Positions 39,912-51,356 of a stretch of 64,000 nt of DNA are shown one piece after another. The notes beneath the pieces were generated by a model that was given only the letters and a program-made list of their open reading frames with translations, was not told the origin of the DNA and did no database searches. Made by a program: the position numbers and the translations under genes. Location of the stretch: the NCBI GenBank assembly GCA_013368445.1, contig JAACJO010000006.1, forward strand, positions 2,108,001-2,172,000, given 5' to 3'. Positions within the stretch are counted from its first letter, which is position 1, and every line of letters starts with the position of its first letter. This stretch comes from Leucocoprinus leucothites (Eukaryota > Basidiomycota > Agaricomycetes > Agaricales > Agaricaceae).

Positions 39912-41823
39912 CTAACGGAGATGAATTAGTATCCGAGCACTTGCAGTAATCGGCATGGTCATTCCCACCTGAGGATCTTGAAAGTTGTCCATCTCAACTT
40001 CCATCCTCTCTCGCACGGGTTGGTTGCAGCGCATCGCCTTTTCCGCTCTGATTCTCCACTTTTCCTTGTACGCTCTTGCTTCATCATGTCGTCTCAGGTA
40101 CGACCGATGTAGGTCATGGCTATAAAGCAAAAATTACAATATGAGTAGAGGCTTAAGAAGTCACTGGAATCAAGCTTACCTGATCCGTTTCAGTAGCTTG
40201 TGGAAAGAAGGATTCGGATCCTCCTCTACGAAATCAGTGAGCATCGTGTTCCAGGTGTGGGCGGTTCATCATTACCTAATAGTTTGATTAAAGCCTGTGT
40301 AAGCAGTATTGTCAGTATTTCGAGTTGGCTTGATTGTCATTAAATTCATACCTGGGTCATAGATGCGCCGTTCCCGTCCTCATATGATTTCTGTTCATCC
40401 TTAGAGGACGACAGTGAGATCTAGAAAAATCGTTAGAAGCGGCATTTCACGTCGTCAGGGAAAATGGCGACGTACTACAACCCGCCCGTCCGGGGCTACT
40501 AACTCATCTCGACAGAAGCCATCACACGGCCAGAGAGGCTCCGGTGTTTTTACATGTCTCTCGGGAGATAGGATGAATGAAACCCGTTCAACGTTTGTTG
40601 AAATTGAAAGGGGAGGTGAAGAGGCCGCTGTGACCGGTTGGTTGGTTGCGCGACTCAGCATCTGCTCGATGGAGTTTCGCCTGGGCTGGACATTGCCGGA
40701 GCTGAAAAGCCCTGCTCTGAAAGCTCGGCGTGCCCCTTCTTTGGCTTCAACAGGAGAACAGGGATTGGAACGTGCATTGGAGAGGATTAACTCAGCGTAG
40801 CGGCGTACTACAATACAGTGAATTTCAGGAAGGGTAGAGAAACGTATCACGGACCGTTGTGATTCCACTTCGATGCTGACCGCCTCTTGCCTTTAGAAAT
40901 CCAGGGCGTATAAACTCGATTACAGCGATAGTGGTCTAGGTCTATCATTTGTGTGGAGTCAGCAAATGAGAGTTTCTTCATGACAGTAAGATTTACCGAG
41001 CAAAGACGCAGAATGGCATGCATCAAAAATTGCCTAACAGGTAGATGAGGCAGTTTTCAGATGAATGAAAAGTTGTAGCCTACTACTAGGGTGCAACCGG
41101 GTGGGAGATCATGGACAAGGTACTTGTGTAGCTCCTAGATCGGCATAAGTCTTCACATTGAGATGCGAGCCGAAATAATTCCTACGTTGTCCCTGATATA
41201 AAAATCCGAAGAATTAGATCCGGGTAACGGTACAATGTCTGTGAAAGTCGTTATGCCATGAAGGTGGGTACACGGATCAAACACATACACTCATCCTTTC
41301 CGTCTTCCTCACTATTATCCTTATTCTCCATTTGCATACCATGACCAGCATCTGAGATACTTGAGCGCGTCACTTAGTACGAAAACAACGCCACTTACAG
41401 TGAAAAAAGAAATGATCCCCGGCCTGGGCTCCCGCGACTAGCTCCTTAATCTTAATCATCTATGTCAAGAACGAACTTGAGATCGACGTTAAACTGCCAA
41501 GAAATGAGAATGCGCACAATATTCCGACGAGTAGGTTCAATTTTTGGATCTCCATTATCCATTAACATCGTGATGTTACGTTCCTCGTACCCATACCTCT
41601 CTGTGATGTACGTATTGCTTCAACACTCGGAGGCAGGCTAAGGATTCGAACAGGTAGACGTACCCATGAGCACTCGCTTCATATCAAGGACGTCCTTGTG
41701 AGGGCCAATGAGTGGCTTGCTGCCACTTGTAGCGTATTGAATTCCGATAAGGAGGGCCTTCTTCCAAGGGGACGTTTTTCTAGGGTTTTGTGGGTCATTC
41801 TGGGCGTAGTAGGGGCAGAACAT
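39912..41823 (-). CDS. caspase-like protein (metacaspase family) gene D, canonical form
   Basis: Fourth and most canonical member. The start is taken at ATG 41823, with exon 1 to 41664 encoding SPWKKALLIGIQY and GPHKDVLDMKRVLMG. Following exons: RYGYEERNITMLMDN, HYAGHGMQMENKD (catalytic His), IVPLPGSNSS, ELHKYLVHDLPPGCTLV, AIFDACHSASLLG (catalytic Cys in the usual DxCHS setting) and DLDHYRCNRVYTPWI. A long linker exon (about 40820-40475) ends LWPCDGFCRDE, typical of agaricomycete metacaspases, then ISLSSSKDEQKSYEDG and the final charged exon. It keeps the linker that A-C have shortened, so it may represent the ancestral state. The last exon is read through to the stop at 39912; an alternative terminal splice is possible. 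The N-terminal zinc finger or Pro-rich prodomain of some metacaspases is not visible. Exon edges are approximate. Confidence 0.8.
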
Positions 41824-43065
41824 GAGGATGGGGGCGCCAATGTTTCGTCCGTAGAAGCAGTGTCCGTGGTTGGAGATCGGTTATGGGACCCGCCACGAAA
41901 ATTAGACACTGTGTCTGAGAGATGCTCTGGATCGTCAGAGGCGCCTTCGCCCTTGTGTGTTGAAGGCAGCCAGTTAGATGTCCTGGAGGCTCGAGCAAGC
42001 AGGATGCGCTACGAGAAGTGAGTCGGAATTTAACTTTGGCTAAATCCTTCGGCAAAAAAACCCACCAAGAGTGAACGATAGGTTCGAAGAATGAGCCTCA
42101 GAAAATGGAGAAGGGTATGGTGAGCAACAACTCTGGTGTTCTTCAACGCGACCGAGAATCCAACAAGATGAATTGGAGCCAGCTTGACGAAATTATCACA
42201 AAGTCAAGAGCAGGAGGGGAGGGGGGAGATGTGGAATGAGAGTCAATCAAGACCTCAGCTGTAACCAATGGAATAAGTAGCAGAGAGCGGCTGATGTGAG
42301 GTTCCGACCCATCAGGCCCCGTGATGGCCTGATGTCAGGGCGATGTCAGAGCGCTTCATCAAGCTCAAGCGCCGTGGTCAGACAGTTAAACCTTTTTGGG
42401 ATATCCCTAGGCCATGTCAGTGAGGAAACTCAAACGCCGACAGCAACGAAGCTGACATGAATCCGTTTGCCCTCAAACGCGATGAAAAAAACAAGTGACT
42501 TTTCATCAGATTTAATGTGAAGTTGCTGACAAAACACCCCATCAAAACCGATGCGACACAACTTTGTATTCTTGATCTTCGAACTGCCATGACCGCATCA
42601 TTTCAGTAAACCATGAGGTATACATGTGTTCTTTCATTATACTTAATCCTAGTCAGACATTTCCGGAACAAGCACCCCTCTTGTATCGCGTCTTCATTCG
42701 GATCAAGCTATTCGTTAGGCGAGCCTGCTATCGACCTTCAACCACTTTGTCAACTCCAAGCCATCTTTTACGCGCCCAGGTGACATCATATCACAGCAGG
42801 GCTTAGATAAGGGATACACCACTCCAGAGGTCTCCACGGAGACGCACAGCCGGGGAAGTAGAGAAAATAATCAGAATTTGCATATAGAATAAGAACTATC
42901 GGAACATCATGTAATCGTCGACATAGTATGAACTCCAAGATATAGCCTAAATTGGATTACATTTCCAAGGCCGCCATAAAGACCATTGAAGCGTCAATCA
43001 GTGATCTGATTATTAGAAATCGCCGTTGCCAAACGTTCGGACTCGCACACGCTTTGACCAGGTGA
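41824..43065. other. intergenic, nothing recognised
   Basis: Only short frames without domains. The region separates the caspase array from the SDR locus. No repeats or RNA genes were noted. Confidence 0.45.
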
Positions 43066-44038
43066 TTAGAGGACCGTACTCTTGGTGGTCTCTACTGAGT
43101 GGACCCACAACTTTGCCTGAGCACCCTCCTCTTGGGGAAACTTTAGGTCACCGATATCATCGCCGTGCTCGTTCCGCCTTGAGAGACCCTCCTTGCTGTC
43201 AAGAAGAGCATACAACATATGCTGCGCACAAACTTCGGGTTCAACGGCTATTGCCCAAAAGACGAGCTTGAGAAGAGGGCTTAGGAGGGTGGCAAGCCAG
43301 TGGTCGATGCTAAGAGCGTTGGTCTTCACGGCGCCTGGGAATATGTGGGTGAACGAGATGTTAGGGTTTCATTTCGCGAACTCCTGCAATTTCGAGAGTG
43401 AGCGCCAGAGGGATTTCACACTCTTAAAGGAAGCTTACTGCCGTCATCAGGTCCGTGTAAGATATGCTCTGCATCATCGCTTTCAGCCCCGAGAACGATT
43501 TCTTCAGGCCAAGATCATTAACATCGATACCCGCGTATTTGCCAGCGGCAAGGACGGACATGACTTTGGCATCTTCCCCTGCTTGTTTCGCATTACGAAG
43601 AAGGGGAAGCAGGTCATTTGTGAACGCCCATTTGGAATAGTACCTCGATGCCAACTTCTTATCTAGTCCATCCTCTGTCTCTTCCCATCCCTTTACACTG
43701 AATACGCCGGCGGACAAGACTAGGTAGTTGACCTTCGGAAGTCGGTCTCGTAAGGTCTTCGAGACCCCATGCACATTCTTCATGACGGTAACGTCGCAAG
43801 GCAAAAACTCGTACCCAGCCCCTTCACCGGTAGCTGGGGGAAGAGAGGCAATGATATCTCGAGCTGCAGACTCGTTCCTCCCCACGATGACGAGGCGCAG
43901 CCGACCTTTCAAGATTTGGGCAAGGAGTTGGGCAGTGCATTTTCCGATCCCAGCTGTCCCTCCAACGAAGACAGCGACCGGAACATATGAAGGTTGGAAT
44001 GTGGCATTAGAAGCTTGGACAGTTGCAAGAGGAGGCAT
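43066..44038 (-). pseudogene. short-chain dehydrogenase/reductase-like gene with in-frame TGA
   Basis: Two exons, 44038-43439 and 43383-43066 (918 bases, 305 codons). The frame is open upstream of 44038, but ATG 44038 (MPPLATVQASNAT) matches the usual start of this fungal subfamily. The Rossmann fold is clear: VAVFVGGTAGIG (nucleotide-binding glycine motif), LVIVGRN, DVTVMKNV and NYLVLSAG. The usual YxxxK catalytic pair is not in its standard place (SYTDLMTA), as in other atypical fungal SDRs, so activity is uncertain. Exon 2 begins EFAK, then TGA (43371-43369), then NPNISFTHIFPGAVKTN and an intact C-terminus. The stop sits where homologues usually have Arg, consistent with a CGA to TGA transition. 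So this is either a recent pseudogene or a base error. Substrate unknown. Confidence 0.75.
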
Positions 44039-44290
44039 TTCAGAAAGCAAGGGTGTAGAAGCTGTCAAACGCCCAGTTAGTCCACCGCGTTAAGTATGTT
44101 CTCACCAAACGCCATCAAGCCTGTGTGCCGTTGTGCTCACGTCCGCGCTTGCGTCAGTGGTAAAATCAAGGCATCGATCCCCACATGCTGGCTTAGAAAG
44201 AATCAACGATTAATAATAAATCTTCCGCGCCTGAACAGATATTATGAGAATGCTATATCCTGATAACTATCACTTTGATCTCTATCACTA

Positions 44291-45094
44291 TCACAATAAC
44301 TGAGGACTATAGGTATTCTCCCTTGACACGTACAGAATAGAAAACTTCTCCCAGATAGAAAACCTCCAAGCGCTTCGCCTCTCCAAGAACAAGTCACAGT
44401 TCCGTGGGACTTTAGAATTTAGTCCACTAGCCGATGGCCTCTTCAAGATCCCAGCCATGAAATCTTGCCACTCCCTGCACTCAGAGTCATCCGAGGCGTC
44501 AGCACCGAGAATTCGCCGTTTGAATGCCAGGGTGACGCAACGTTTGGCTTCAGGTGTAATAACGCCATCAAAGAAATTACTCAGCGCCAAAGGATTAGAT
44601 ATGAAATGGGTTATAAAGTAGATGATATCAGCAAGGGTCAAGATTCCTGGTCCATGAGATTGAGCTAATGGCAAGATCAACGTCAAGTCCAGAGTCCCGA
44701 GATGAAGGTCGTCGTCGCAAATATGAACGACGGGTGTTTTAAGGCGAGTTTTAAAGTCGGCCACCCACGATTGCATCGAACCAACTTGTAGGTCTATCCG
44801 AGTAGGGAATATCACTTCGGCGAGAGGGCTCGACTCAGCCAAAGGTGTGTGTAACCTACTGAGGTCAAATGGAGATAGAGGTTGAGCCCTTATTCCAGGT
44901 ATAACATGAGGCTCGAGGAAGGCGAGACACCAGGCGGGCTGGATATAAATCACGATTAGAAAACGGCGTAGTGAGACATACGTGAGAAACATTTCACTTA
45001 CACCCCAATGGTGTGTTGGGCGAGGTGTAATCAGGGGTGGCCCACCAGGATTGAGAAGGTCATAGTGCGACGAGCCCGAGACTGAAGGAAACAT
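44291..45094 (-). CDS. DUF6699-like hypothetical protein
   Basis: ATG 45094 to stop 44291. The frame is open throughout, but a 63-base in-frame intron (45001-44939, GTAAGT...ATCCAG) fits well, giving 246 residues; without it there would be a 21-residue hydrophobic insertion. The pattern resembles DUF6699 of Agaricomycetes: a TPRPTHHWG lead, proline-rich strands, a block with PVVHICDDD, then LTLADIIYFITHFI followed by PEAKRCVTLAFKRRI. That last block resembles the conserved helix pair ending in basic residues. The match is by pattern memory only. Function is unknown for the family. No signal peptide or membrane helix remains once the intron is removed. Confidence 0.6.
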   Translation of the reverse strand: MFPSVSGSSHYDLLNPGGPPLITPRPTHHWGVSEMFLTYVSLRRFLIVIYIQPAWCLAFLEPHVIPGIRAQPLSPFDLSRLHTPLAESSPLAEVIFPTRIDLQVGSMQSWVADFKTRLKTPVVHICDDDLHLGTLDLTLILPLAQSHGPGILTLADIIYFITHFISNPLALSNFFDGVITPEAKRCVTLAFKRRILGADASDDSECREWQDFMAGILKRPSASGLNSKVPRNCDLFLERRSAWRFSIWEKFSILYVSRENTYSPQLL

Positions 45095-46025
45095 AGAATT
45101 AAAGCCGTAGGATATCAGCGAGTGTAAGAGGACTCTTGAATTTTGTTGGAAGATCTTTGGAAGATGAGGGTATATATCTGCTCTCCCAAATTAACCACGG
45201 AACGAGTCCAAGAAGTCGTAGGGGGCAAAGAAAGTCCTACTAGACGGACATTATGGCCGTTACCCTGACGGCCTGAAAGTCCACAACGTGAATTGCAACT
45301 GATGTCCAGGCGCCGCGAGGGTCACGGTCTCCCACCAACAAAAAGAAATGCGGTAGTGTTAGGACACTTGCCCTCAATCAAACGGTATACACGTCTTTTA
45401 TTGCATTGCTGGAACGAATGATGTTTCTTCAGCCTGAGAATCACTTGAAATATTAATCTTTCATTGTCTTGGCTGGACTTCTGATATTCACAAAAAAAAA
45501 GAGGGGACGAGTCATAACACCCTGCCCACGAAAAGCTGGATTTGCTGTGGCTCATAATGGACTTCTTCACGGAAAGAAGTGGGCCAAAGAGCTGCCAACC
45601 GCCAACGTGGGCTATGGCAGAGAAACGGAGTTGAGTGATATCAAAGAGTATGAGGTGAGGGAGACTTGTCGCCTAGGCCGCCCACCGATCATGGCACATA
45701 AGCAGTGGGCGAAATTAATATCCATTGAAGAGTTTGAAGTAGGTCAATATATCTTTTGTTCCTCATCCAAGTGCCTAGTCACCGGGCCAGGATACGAGAA
45801 CAAAGAAACACTCCATTTCCAAATCAGAACAATGAGCTGACGTTCCAATGTCCAAGAGTATAATCGGGCTGAAAGTGAATGTTCGATGTGTTCATTCTCG
45901 ATCAAGCGACTCAGGTGCATTCATAAACAGTCTCAGCATCATAGTACAGCATCAATCCAGTTTATTCCAACTACTGATCATCGCATCAAGGAACCATCCC
46001 AAAGGTAGTAATAGTAATAGGCAGT
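45095..46025. other. intergenic with an unsupported 123-codon frame
   Basis: A plus-strand frame at 45469-45840 has a basic start (TKKKRGR) but no domain, no splice-linked exons and no homologous look. I leave it uncalled. Nothing else was seen. Confidence 0.35.
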
Positions 46026-46618
46026 TTACGAGGTCGCCTCATGAGCAGCCCATTGTTGCGCAACATTATGCAAATCAAGAGGCTGAACAGACGCAAGGGT
46101 ACCAGACCTAGTCGCATTATTCAAACCCGCAAGAGTGACCCTAGGAGCAGTAGGATCCCAAGGGGTAATATACCCATAAGTCGGGTTGATAACCCACATC
46201 TGGTTCAAGCTATCGCTCACTCCACGTTTGGTGGCTTGAACGACGTGCGCTCCTGCTACGATAGCACCGTTCTGGACTGTGTATACGGAATGCCAATGAG
46301 TTACAAGTGTTTGCAGACGGTGATGGGGCTGAAGGATCACGTACGTTGGACCTCTAAGCACATCCCAGATTCGACATTGAAGATGTACCCGTCTTGGAAT
46401 CTCCACTTCTGGTTGTTGCCGTCGTTCCTGGTCCAAAGAATCACTTCGCCTCCTTCCTAATTATCACGAGAGTGAGTGTCAACACACCGAAACATAAATG
46501 AAAATGAAAAGAGAAGCATACTTACATCTTTGTTATGGTCCGCGATGTCAAGGACACAATAGGGATCGGCATTACTCTGGATGATAAAGGATTTCGTGGG
46601 ATCGGGGCACTGTGCCAT
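46026..46618 (-). CDS. ricin-B-type beta-trefoil lectin-like protein
   Basis: Three exons, 46618-46526, 46456-46345 and 46276-46026, total 456 bases (151 residues), with donors GTAAGT and GTACGT. The length equals a single beta-trefoil domain. Hallmarks of the carbohydrate-binding (B-chain) fold are present: CVLDIADHNKD, VILWTRNDGNNQKW with a QxW motif, MCLEVQ, SDSLNQMW and a final NVAQQW. There is no signal peptide, as is usual for cytosolic mushroom lectins of this class. It contains only a lectin fold; no enzymatic domain is attached. In fungi such proteins bind glycans and are thought to serve in defence or storage; the ligand here is unknown. Intact and well supported. Confidence 0.85.
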
Positions 46619-48372
46619 GATTAAGAAATTGATGTGGCGGTGGGGGAATGAGGGTAGGGATGAAGGTGGTACCAAGCTTTATAGTCTCAAAAAATATGTC
46701 GTACGATGCATTTGAGAGCCGAATAACGTTATACCTCAAGTCCTGGCACTTCAAATAAGACTAGTGATCATTTAAATAACCCTGATCTAACGAAAAACGT
46801 GCATTCGACACGTCTAATGCCAGTCAAGAAGTGTCATTCATGAAGTGAGCGCAGATGAAGATCCAATGACAGAGCATTTCTACTGTGAGCAATCCCCCCT
46901 TCTGCAGAGTGTTTCCTGTGCGGGAGCCAGAGAGAGCATGCAAAGAGTCCAAAGGCCTTTTGTGGGTGAAAGTTAACGAGCCCAGCTGTCGTGGCGTACA
47001 AGACCAAGGGAAGAAGTCAGGGAGTGAGGTTGTTTGACGTCCAGAATTATCAATGCATGTCCATGTGGTGCCATTTGTGATATGTATGAATGCAATATGG
47101 ATCCCGGAAGTCCTCATGTCTATACTTGTACCCCACTAGAATTCCGTAATTTTGGGCGCACGAGTCTAAAGCACCTAAGAAATCAGAAGTTCACTCTGTC
47201 AATCAACTTTTCAGAAAAGCTCATCTAAGTAGCGGTGATGATGAGAAATGCAAGCGTGCCATCAAGAGGGGGAGCGGCAAGTCCGAGTCCGAGTCCGAGT
47301 CTACTCCTGAGCCTCCATGGACTCGAATTTCAAAACGCCAGTGCTAACTTGAGAAGATTAACCAACAGGGTTGATAGGAGACCAAAAGTATTAGTGTTCA
47401 ATCATTTTCGGGAAGCCCTCCATGTGAGCCACGTAAAGTAACAGTCCACCCAGTCAAAGCTGTACTAAATGAGCCTGCGGGATTGTCGAATATACAGCTG
47501 AGCTCGTTTCTACCAGCTCCATCGGCTGAGCATTCTTTCGTGACAGTAGGTCATGAGTCAACCGAGGTATTTCAATCTCTGAACGCAGAGCTGAAACCGA
47601 GCCGAGACTGACCAGCCAAAGCAACTAAATCATAACCAATCAGATCCACGAAACTGTAAAAAGTCCAGCAAGAGGCAATAAAGAGGCTAGCAAACATTTT
47701 GAAGAACCCTAAGAATCAACTCAACGGATCCAGGTTAGACCAACCCCCACATCCTGGATTTTCCACCACACTATACACACCCCAAAGTCCCTCATAGCGG
47801 CAACATACACGATGAATGACCCCACGTTAGCATTCAGAGCCGTCTCCCAAAAACCAAAATCGACAAGACACAGATTAACTAGAAATAATCATTGAGCGCA
47901 GGAGAAGCACGCAGGTCCAAGTACTACACAATTGTACTAGAGAACCTGAGGAGAAGTTCATCCACGCGACAAGGGACTTGCGGCTGATCCAAGGGTTGGT
48001 GGCGTCCTCGAGCATGTCGCTAGAACTCAGATGTGGTCTGTTTCACGGGATATCAGGAAGAAGAACCTGTCGCCAGCCGGAGAGAAGCCAGAAAGAGAGC
48101 CTGCTTTAGTGAGGGAAGGGCCCTGAGTGACCTTGGAAAGAAGATGGTGGTGGTTGTGTGTGTTGAGACTAAGTTGAGCGGCCCATCAAATCTGCCCCAG
48201 GGCTTACATGTACTTATTTTTATCCGAAGTCAACTTAGCGCCAAGAAATCGTGATCACAGCTAACTTAGGTTGCGGCATATGATCATTGAGATTGGCATG
48301 CTAAAACATACTCCATATGAAAAGCGACACGAGAAGTTACGTAGTATAGGTAGGTATGTAGGAGTAGGGAGA
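46619..48372. other. intergenic, short repeats only
   Basis: No gene supported. A hexanucleotide repeat gtccga (three and a half copies) lies at 47281-47301. Short frames lack domains. The right end is the 3' flank of eS6. Confidence 0.45.
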
Positions 48373-49310
48373 CTACGCAGCAGCCTTGTGCGATGCCTTG
48401 ACAGCAGCTGCTTTGGCCTTTTTCTCGGAGAGACGCTTGGCGAGGATAGCACTGTAAGGATAATTAAATTAAGGATAGGTAAGGAGAGGAGAGATGGGTA
48501 CGTACTCGTATTCGGTCTTTTGCTCCTTCTGGTGTTCCAGCCTGCGGCGCTTGAGAGAGCGGAGGTGACGGCGGCGTTGAAGACGGAGAGGAGTGACCAA
48601 TCGTTGGATTTTAGGACTGCGAAAATCAAGTCATGAGTGAAACGCATAAAAAGACAGGGAGCACGTACGCCTTAGTATAAGGCTTAGCATCCTCCTTCTT
48701 GCTACTCTTCACCTCCCTCCTGACCACATACTTCCTCACATCATCATCCTTGTTCAAATTAAAGAACTTGCGAATCTTGGTAGCCCTCTTCGGTCCAAGC
48801 CTCTTCGGCAACACGGTATCCGTCAGCCCTGGGATCTCACTCTCGCCCTGTTTGACGATCACAAGAGAGAGCACAGAGATATCCGGGCCTACGATGCATC
48901 CACGAACAGATTTACGACGACGTTCACCTGTGCGACGGATACGGTAGCAGCTGTGCCCATCGGAGAGGAGAAGCCGGACACGGTAGGGGAGGAGGACACC
49001 TTGTTTCATGGGGAAACCTTGTTTGTCGTTTCCACCTGTGATGCGGAAGATGTAGCCTTTCCATTCATCGCCGAGAGTGTCGCCGGGAACTTCTTGGGAG
49101 ATCTTCTTGTCGTAGAAGATACGGCTAGAGGAGGGGGTGATTAATTTGGGTAAAGGAAAGATGACGGGAAGACGGGAAGCGTACAATCGCTTCTCATCGT
49201 CGAGGTCGATGAGCTTTTGAGCCCCAGTTGCGGGTCTAAACAACCAGTTCAGTCTCTCCAATCGCCTATCTCCCAAGGACAAATCGCTTACTGGCAATGT
49301 TGAACTTCAT
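48373..49310 (-). CDS. RPS6: 40S ribosomal protein eS6
   Basis: Five exons: 49310-49292, 49235-49185, 49124-48669, 48616-48506 and 48451-48373. Clear eS6 signature: [78 protein letters not shown] and [20 protein letters not shown]. The C-terminal tail is basic and Ala/Lys-rich. Exons total 716 bases, one short of 239 codons. The missing base lies just inside exon 2, between 49231 and 49232: the expected ...NPATG junction needs one more G in CCCGGCAAC. Because eS6 is normally essential and single-copy, a sequence error is the likeliest reason. An in-frame 60-base intron (49125-49184) is clear from a break in conservation. The gene is transcribed divergently from uS15. eS6 is a structural protein of the small subunit. 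Confidence 0.95.
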
Positions 49311-49623
49311 TCTAGAATCAAAGTGTCAGAATGGCGGAGGTTACAAGCAGATGCTACATACCTTGATGGGCCGGAGTCGCCGTCTGTTGCAAACGAAAGC
49401 GAACGACGAGAAGGGGTCGAGCGTTGGGTACGGCCTGGGCGAGTTTAGGGTAACACCGACAAACAAACCTCACCCAAAGCAGGTGGCGGAATTAAGGTTT
49501 GGTAGTGTATAGCTGCATCAGCCACATCTCGGCGTCTTCCGGGACTGTGGAATCAGCGACAAGGAATCTCGTTCCTCAAGGCAAAGCCCATCCTCAAGTC
49601 GTCCTCCTCAAGAATTATCAGCC
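49311..49623. promoter_or_regulatory. divergent promoter of two ribosomal protein genes
   Basis: 313 bases separate the start codons of eS6 (minus) and uS15 (plus). Both are co-regulated housekeeping genes, so a shared bidirectional promoter is likely. I see no strong TATA box. Short C/T-rich stretches lie near the uS15 side. Confidence 0.6.
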
Positions 49624-50257
49624 ATGGGTCGTATGCACGCTCCCGGAAAGGGCATTTGTACGTCGATCAACTCTTGCGTGCTGAGGAGCACACCGTACTG
49701 AAACTTGAGGTACTAGCGTCCTCTGCCCTCCCTTACCGCAGGACACCTCCTTCGTGGCTCAAGACCACCCCAGAGGAAGTCGTCGAGCAAATCGTCAAGC
49801 TCGCGCGTAAAGGTCTTACTCCCTCCCAAATCGGTGTCACCCTTCGCGACTCGCACGGTATCCCCCAAGTGCGCTTCGTCACCGGAAACAAAATCTTGCG
49901 TATCCTCAAGTCTCAAGGTACGCTCGCTACACTCTCCTCCTCCCACCTTACTCATACACTATCGTCTGTTTGTTTCCACTTTTCCTTATGTGATTGATAT
50001 ACTCGATTTTTCTACATGCCTTTTGTTTGGGGATAGGACTTGGCCCATCCATCCCTGAGGACCTTTGGCACCTCATCAAAAAGGCGGTCGCCGTTCGCAA
50101 GCACTTGGAAGTCAACCGCAAGGACAAAGACTCCAAGTTCCGTCTCATCTTGATCGAGTCGAGGATTCATAGGCTTGCGAGGTATTACAAGACCAAGCAG
50201 CAGATTCCTCCTACTTTCAAGTATGATTCGGCTACTGCTTCGACTCTCATTGCTTAA
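49624..50257 (+). CDS. RPS13: 40S ribosomal protein uS15 (S13)
   Basis: Three exons, 49624-49657, 49717-49917 and 50037-50257, total 456 bases, exactly 151 residues, the standard length of eukaryotic S13. Sequence landmarks: [11 protein letters not shown], the split Ser codon at the first intron, [42 protein letters not shown] and [15 protein letters not shown]. Donors GTACGT and GTACGC, acceptors ACTAG and GATAG. It is a primary rRNA-binding protein of the small-subunit platform. No anomalies. Confidence 0.97.
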
Positions 50258-50483
50258 ACGTCGAGAGTTGGGGATGTTATCATGGTCTTTATGTTGCATT
50301 ATCATGGAGATTCTTGGTCATGTATGCTGTCACAAAATACATATGTTGTTTGTTATATATGCCGCCATGATTTTCTGTCATATCAATTTCTTGATCACCG
50401 ATCATCACAATTCAACATCCTCCCACGATCGCGACCTTGCTCTTCCCTCAACGCCTAACCTCTATCTCTCGACCTGCGCAGAC

Positions 50484-51356
50484 ATGAACATCCGCCTTGC
50501 AAGGGTATGCCAAACTCTACCCTCTCCTAAGGAAGATCCTCATCCTCATCTAGCTCTCCCCGCCTTCCACTTGCTTGATAGGTTGAGGACCTTCCCGGTA
50601 TGCAAGCCAGCAATCTACAAAATCTACCTGAGAACTACTCTATGCGATTCTGTCCGTCTTGTCCTCCTTGCTCACGCGCCAAAGAACTGATAATGTGGTG
50701 CGCAGGGGTGTATCATCTAATGTCGTGGCCGCAGCTCTCGTTTGTAGCCGAAGATCATAAAGGGAGAATTGTGGGATACGTTTTATCTCGAATGTACGTT
50801 CCTTCACTTTGTGGTGGTGGTAGTTTGTTAATGTGTGTGTGGATAGAGAAGAACCTTCGGACGAGGATAATCATGAAGGATCAGAGACGCATGGACATGT
50901 TAACTCTATCTCTGTTATTCGACAATATAGAAGATTAGGTATCGCGAAACAGTTGATGTTGTTGAGCCGTGCGTTCTCTTCTCTCTTCCTCTCTCTCTCC
51001 CCCATTGACTAATGCTCTCGCTCGGTCATGCTCGACTTATCACCGCACGTACGCGTAAGATAGAAGAAGCAATGGAAAAAATCTACGGAGCAGCTTATTG
51101 CTCACTTCACGTTCGACAGTCGAATATGCCAGCCATTGGGTTGTATAAAGATACACTTGGATTTGAAGTTGCAAAAGTGGAGAAGAAGTATTGTGAGTGT
51201 CCTCCCCTGCCTTGCCTTCGTCGTTACGGGTGCATTTTTGGATGATCATCATGCTGATAGTGTTCGTTAGATGGGGATGGTGAAGACGCGCTTTCGATGA
51301 GGTTGTATTTTGATCCTGAAGGACGTTTGGCCCAACAGCAGCAGGGGCAGCGATGA
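50484..51356 (+). CDS. NAA10: N-alpha-acetyltransferase catalytic subunit NAA10 (ARD1)
   Basis: Six exons: 50484-50504, 50582-50651, 50706-50793, 50847-50968, 51067-51192 and 51271-51356, total 513 bases, 170 residues. Family landmarks in order: [73 protein letters not shown] (the acetyl-CoA binding loop), [19 protein letters not shown] and [10 protein letters not shown]. This is the GNAT catalytic subunit of the NatA complex, which acetylates N-termini of nascent proteins on the ribosome with NAA15. Two introns have weaker signals: the exon 2 donor GTCCGT and the exon 5 acceptor GATAGAAG. The short Gln-rich tail is unusual. The last two exons and 3' flank are duplicated just downstream. Confidence 0.9.

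Noticed and set aside
44150..44190. tRNA-like boxes (cagtggtaaaatc and gcatcgatccc)
   Set aside because: The spacing between the A-box-like and B-box-like parts is only about 20 bases, so no anticodon arm fits and no acceptor stem pairs.
44939..45001. Transmembrane helix in the DUF6699-like protein
   Set aside because: The hydrophobic stretch coincides exactly with a 63-base in-frame GTAAGT...CAG intron.
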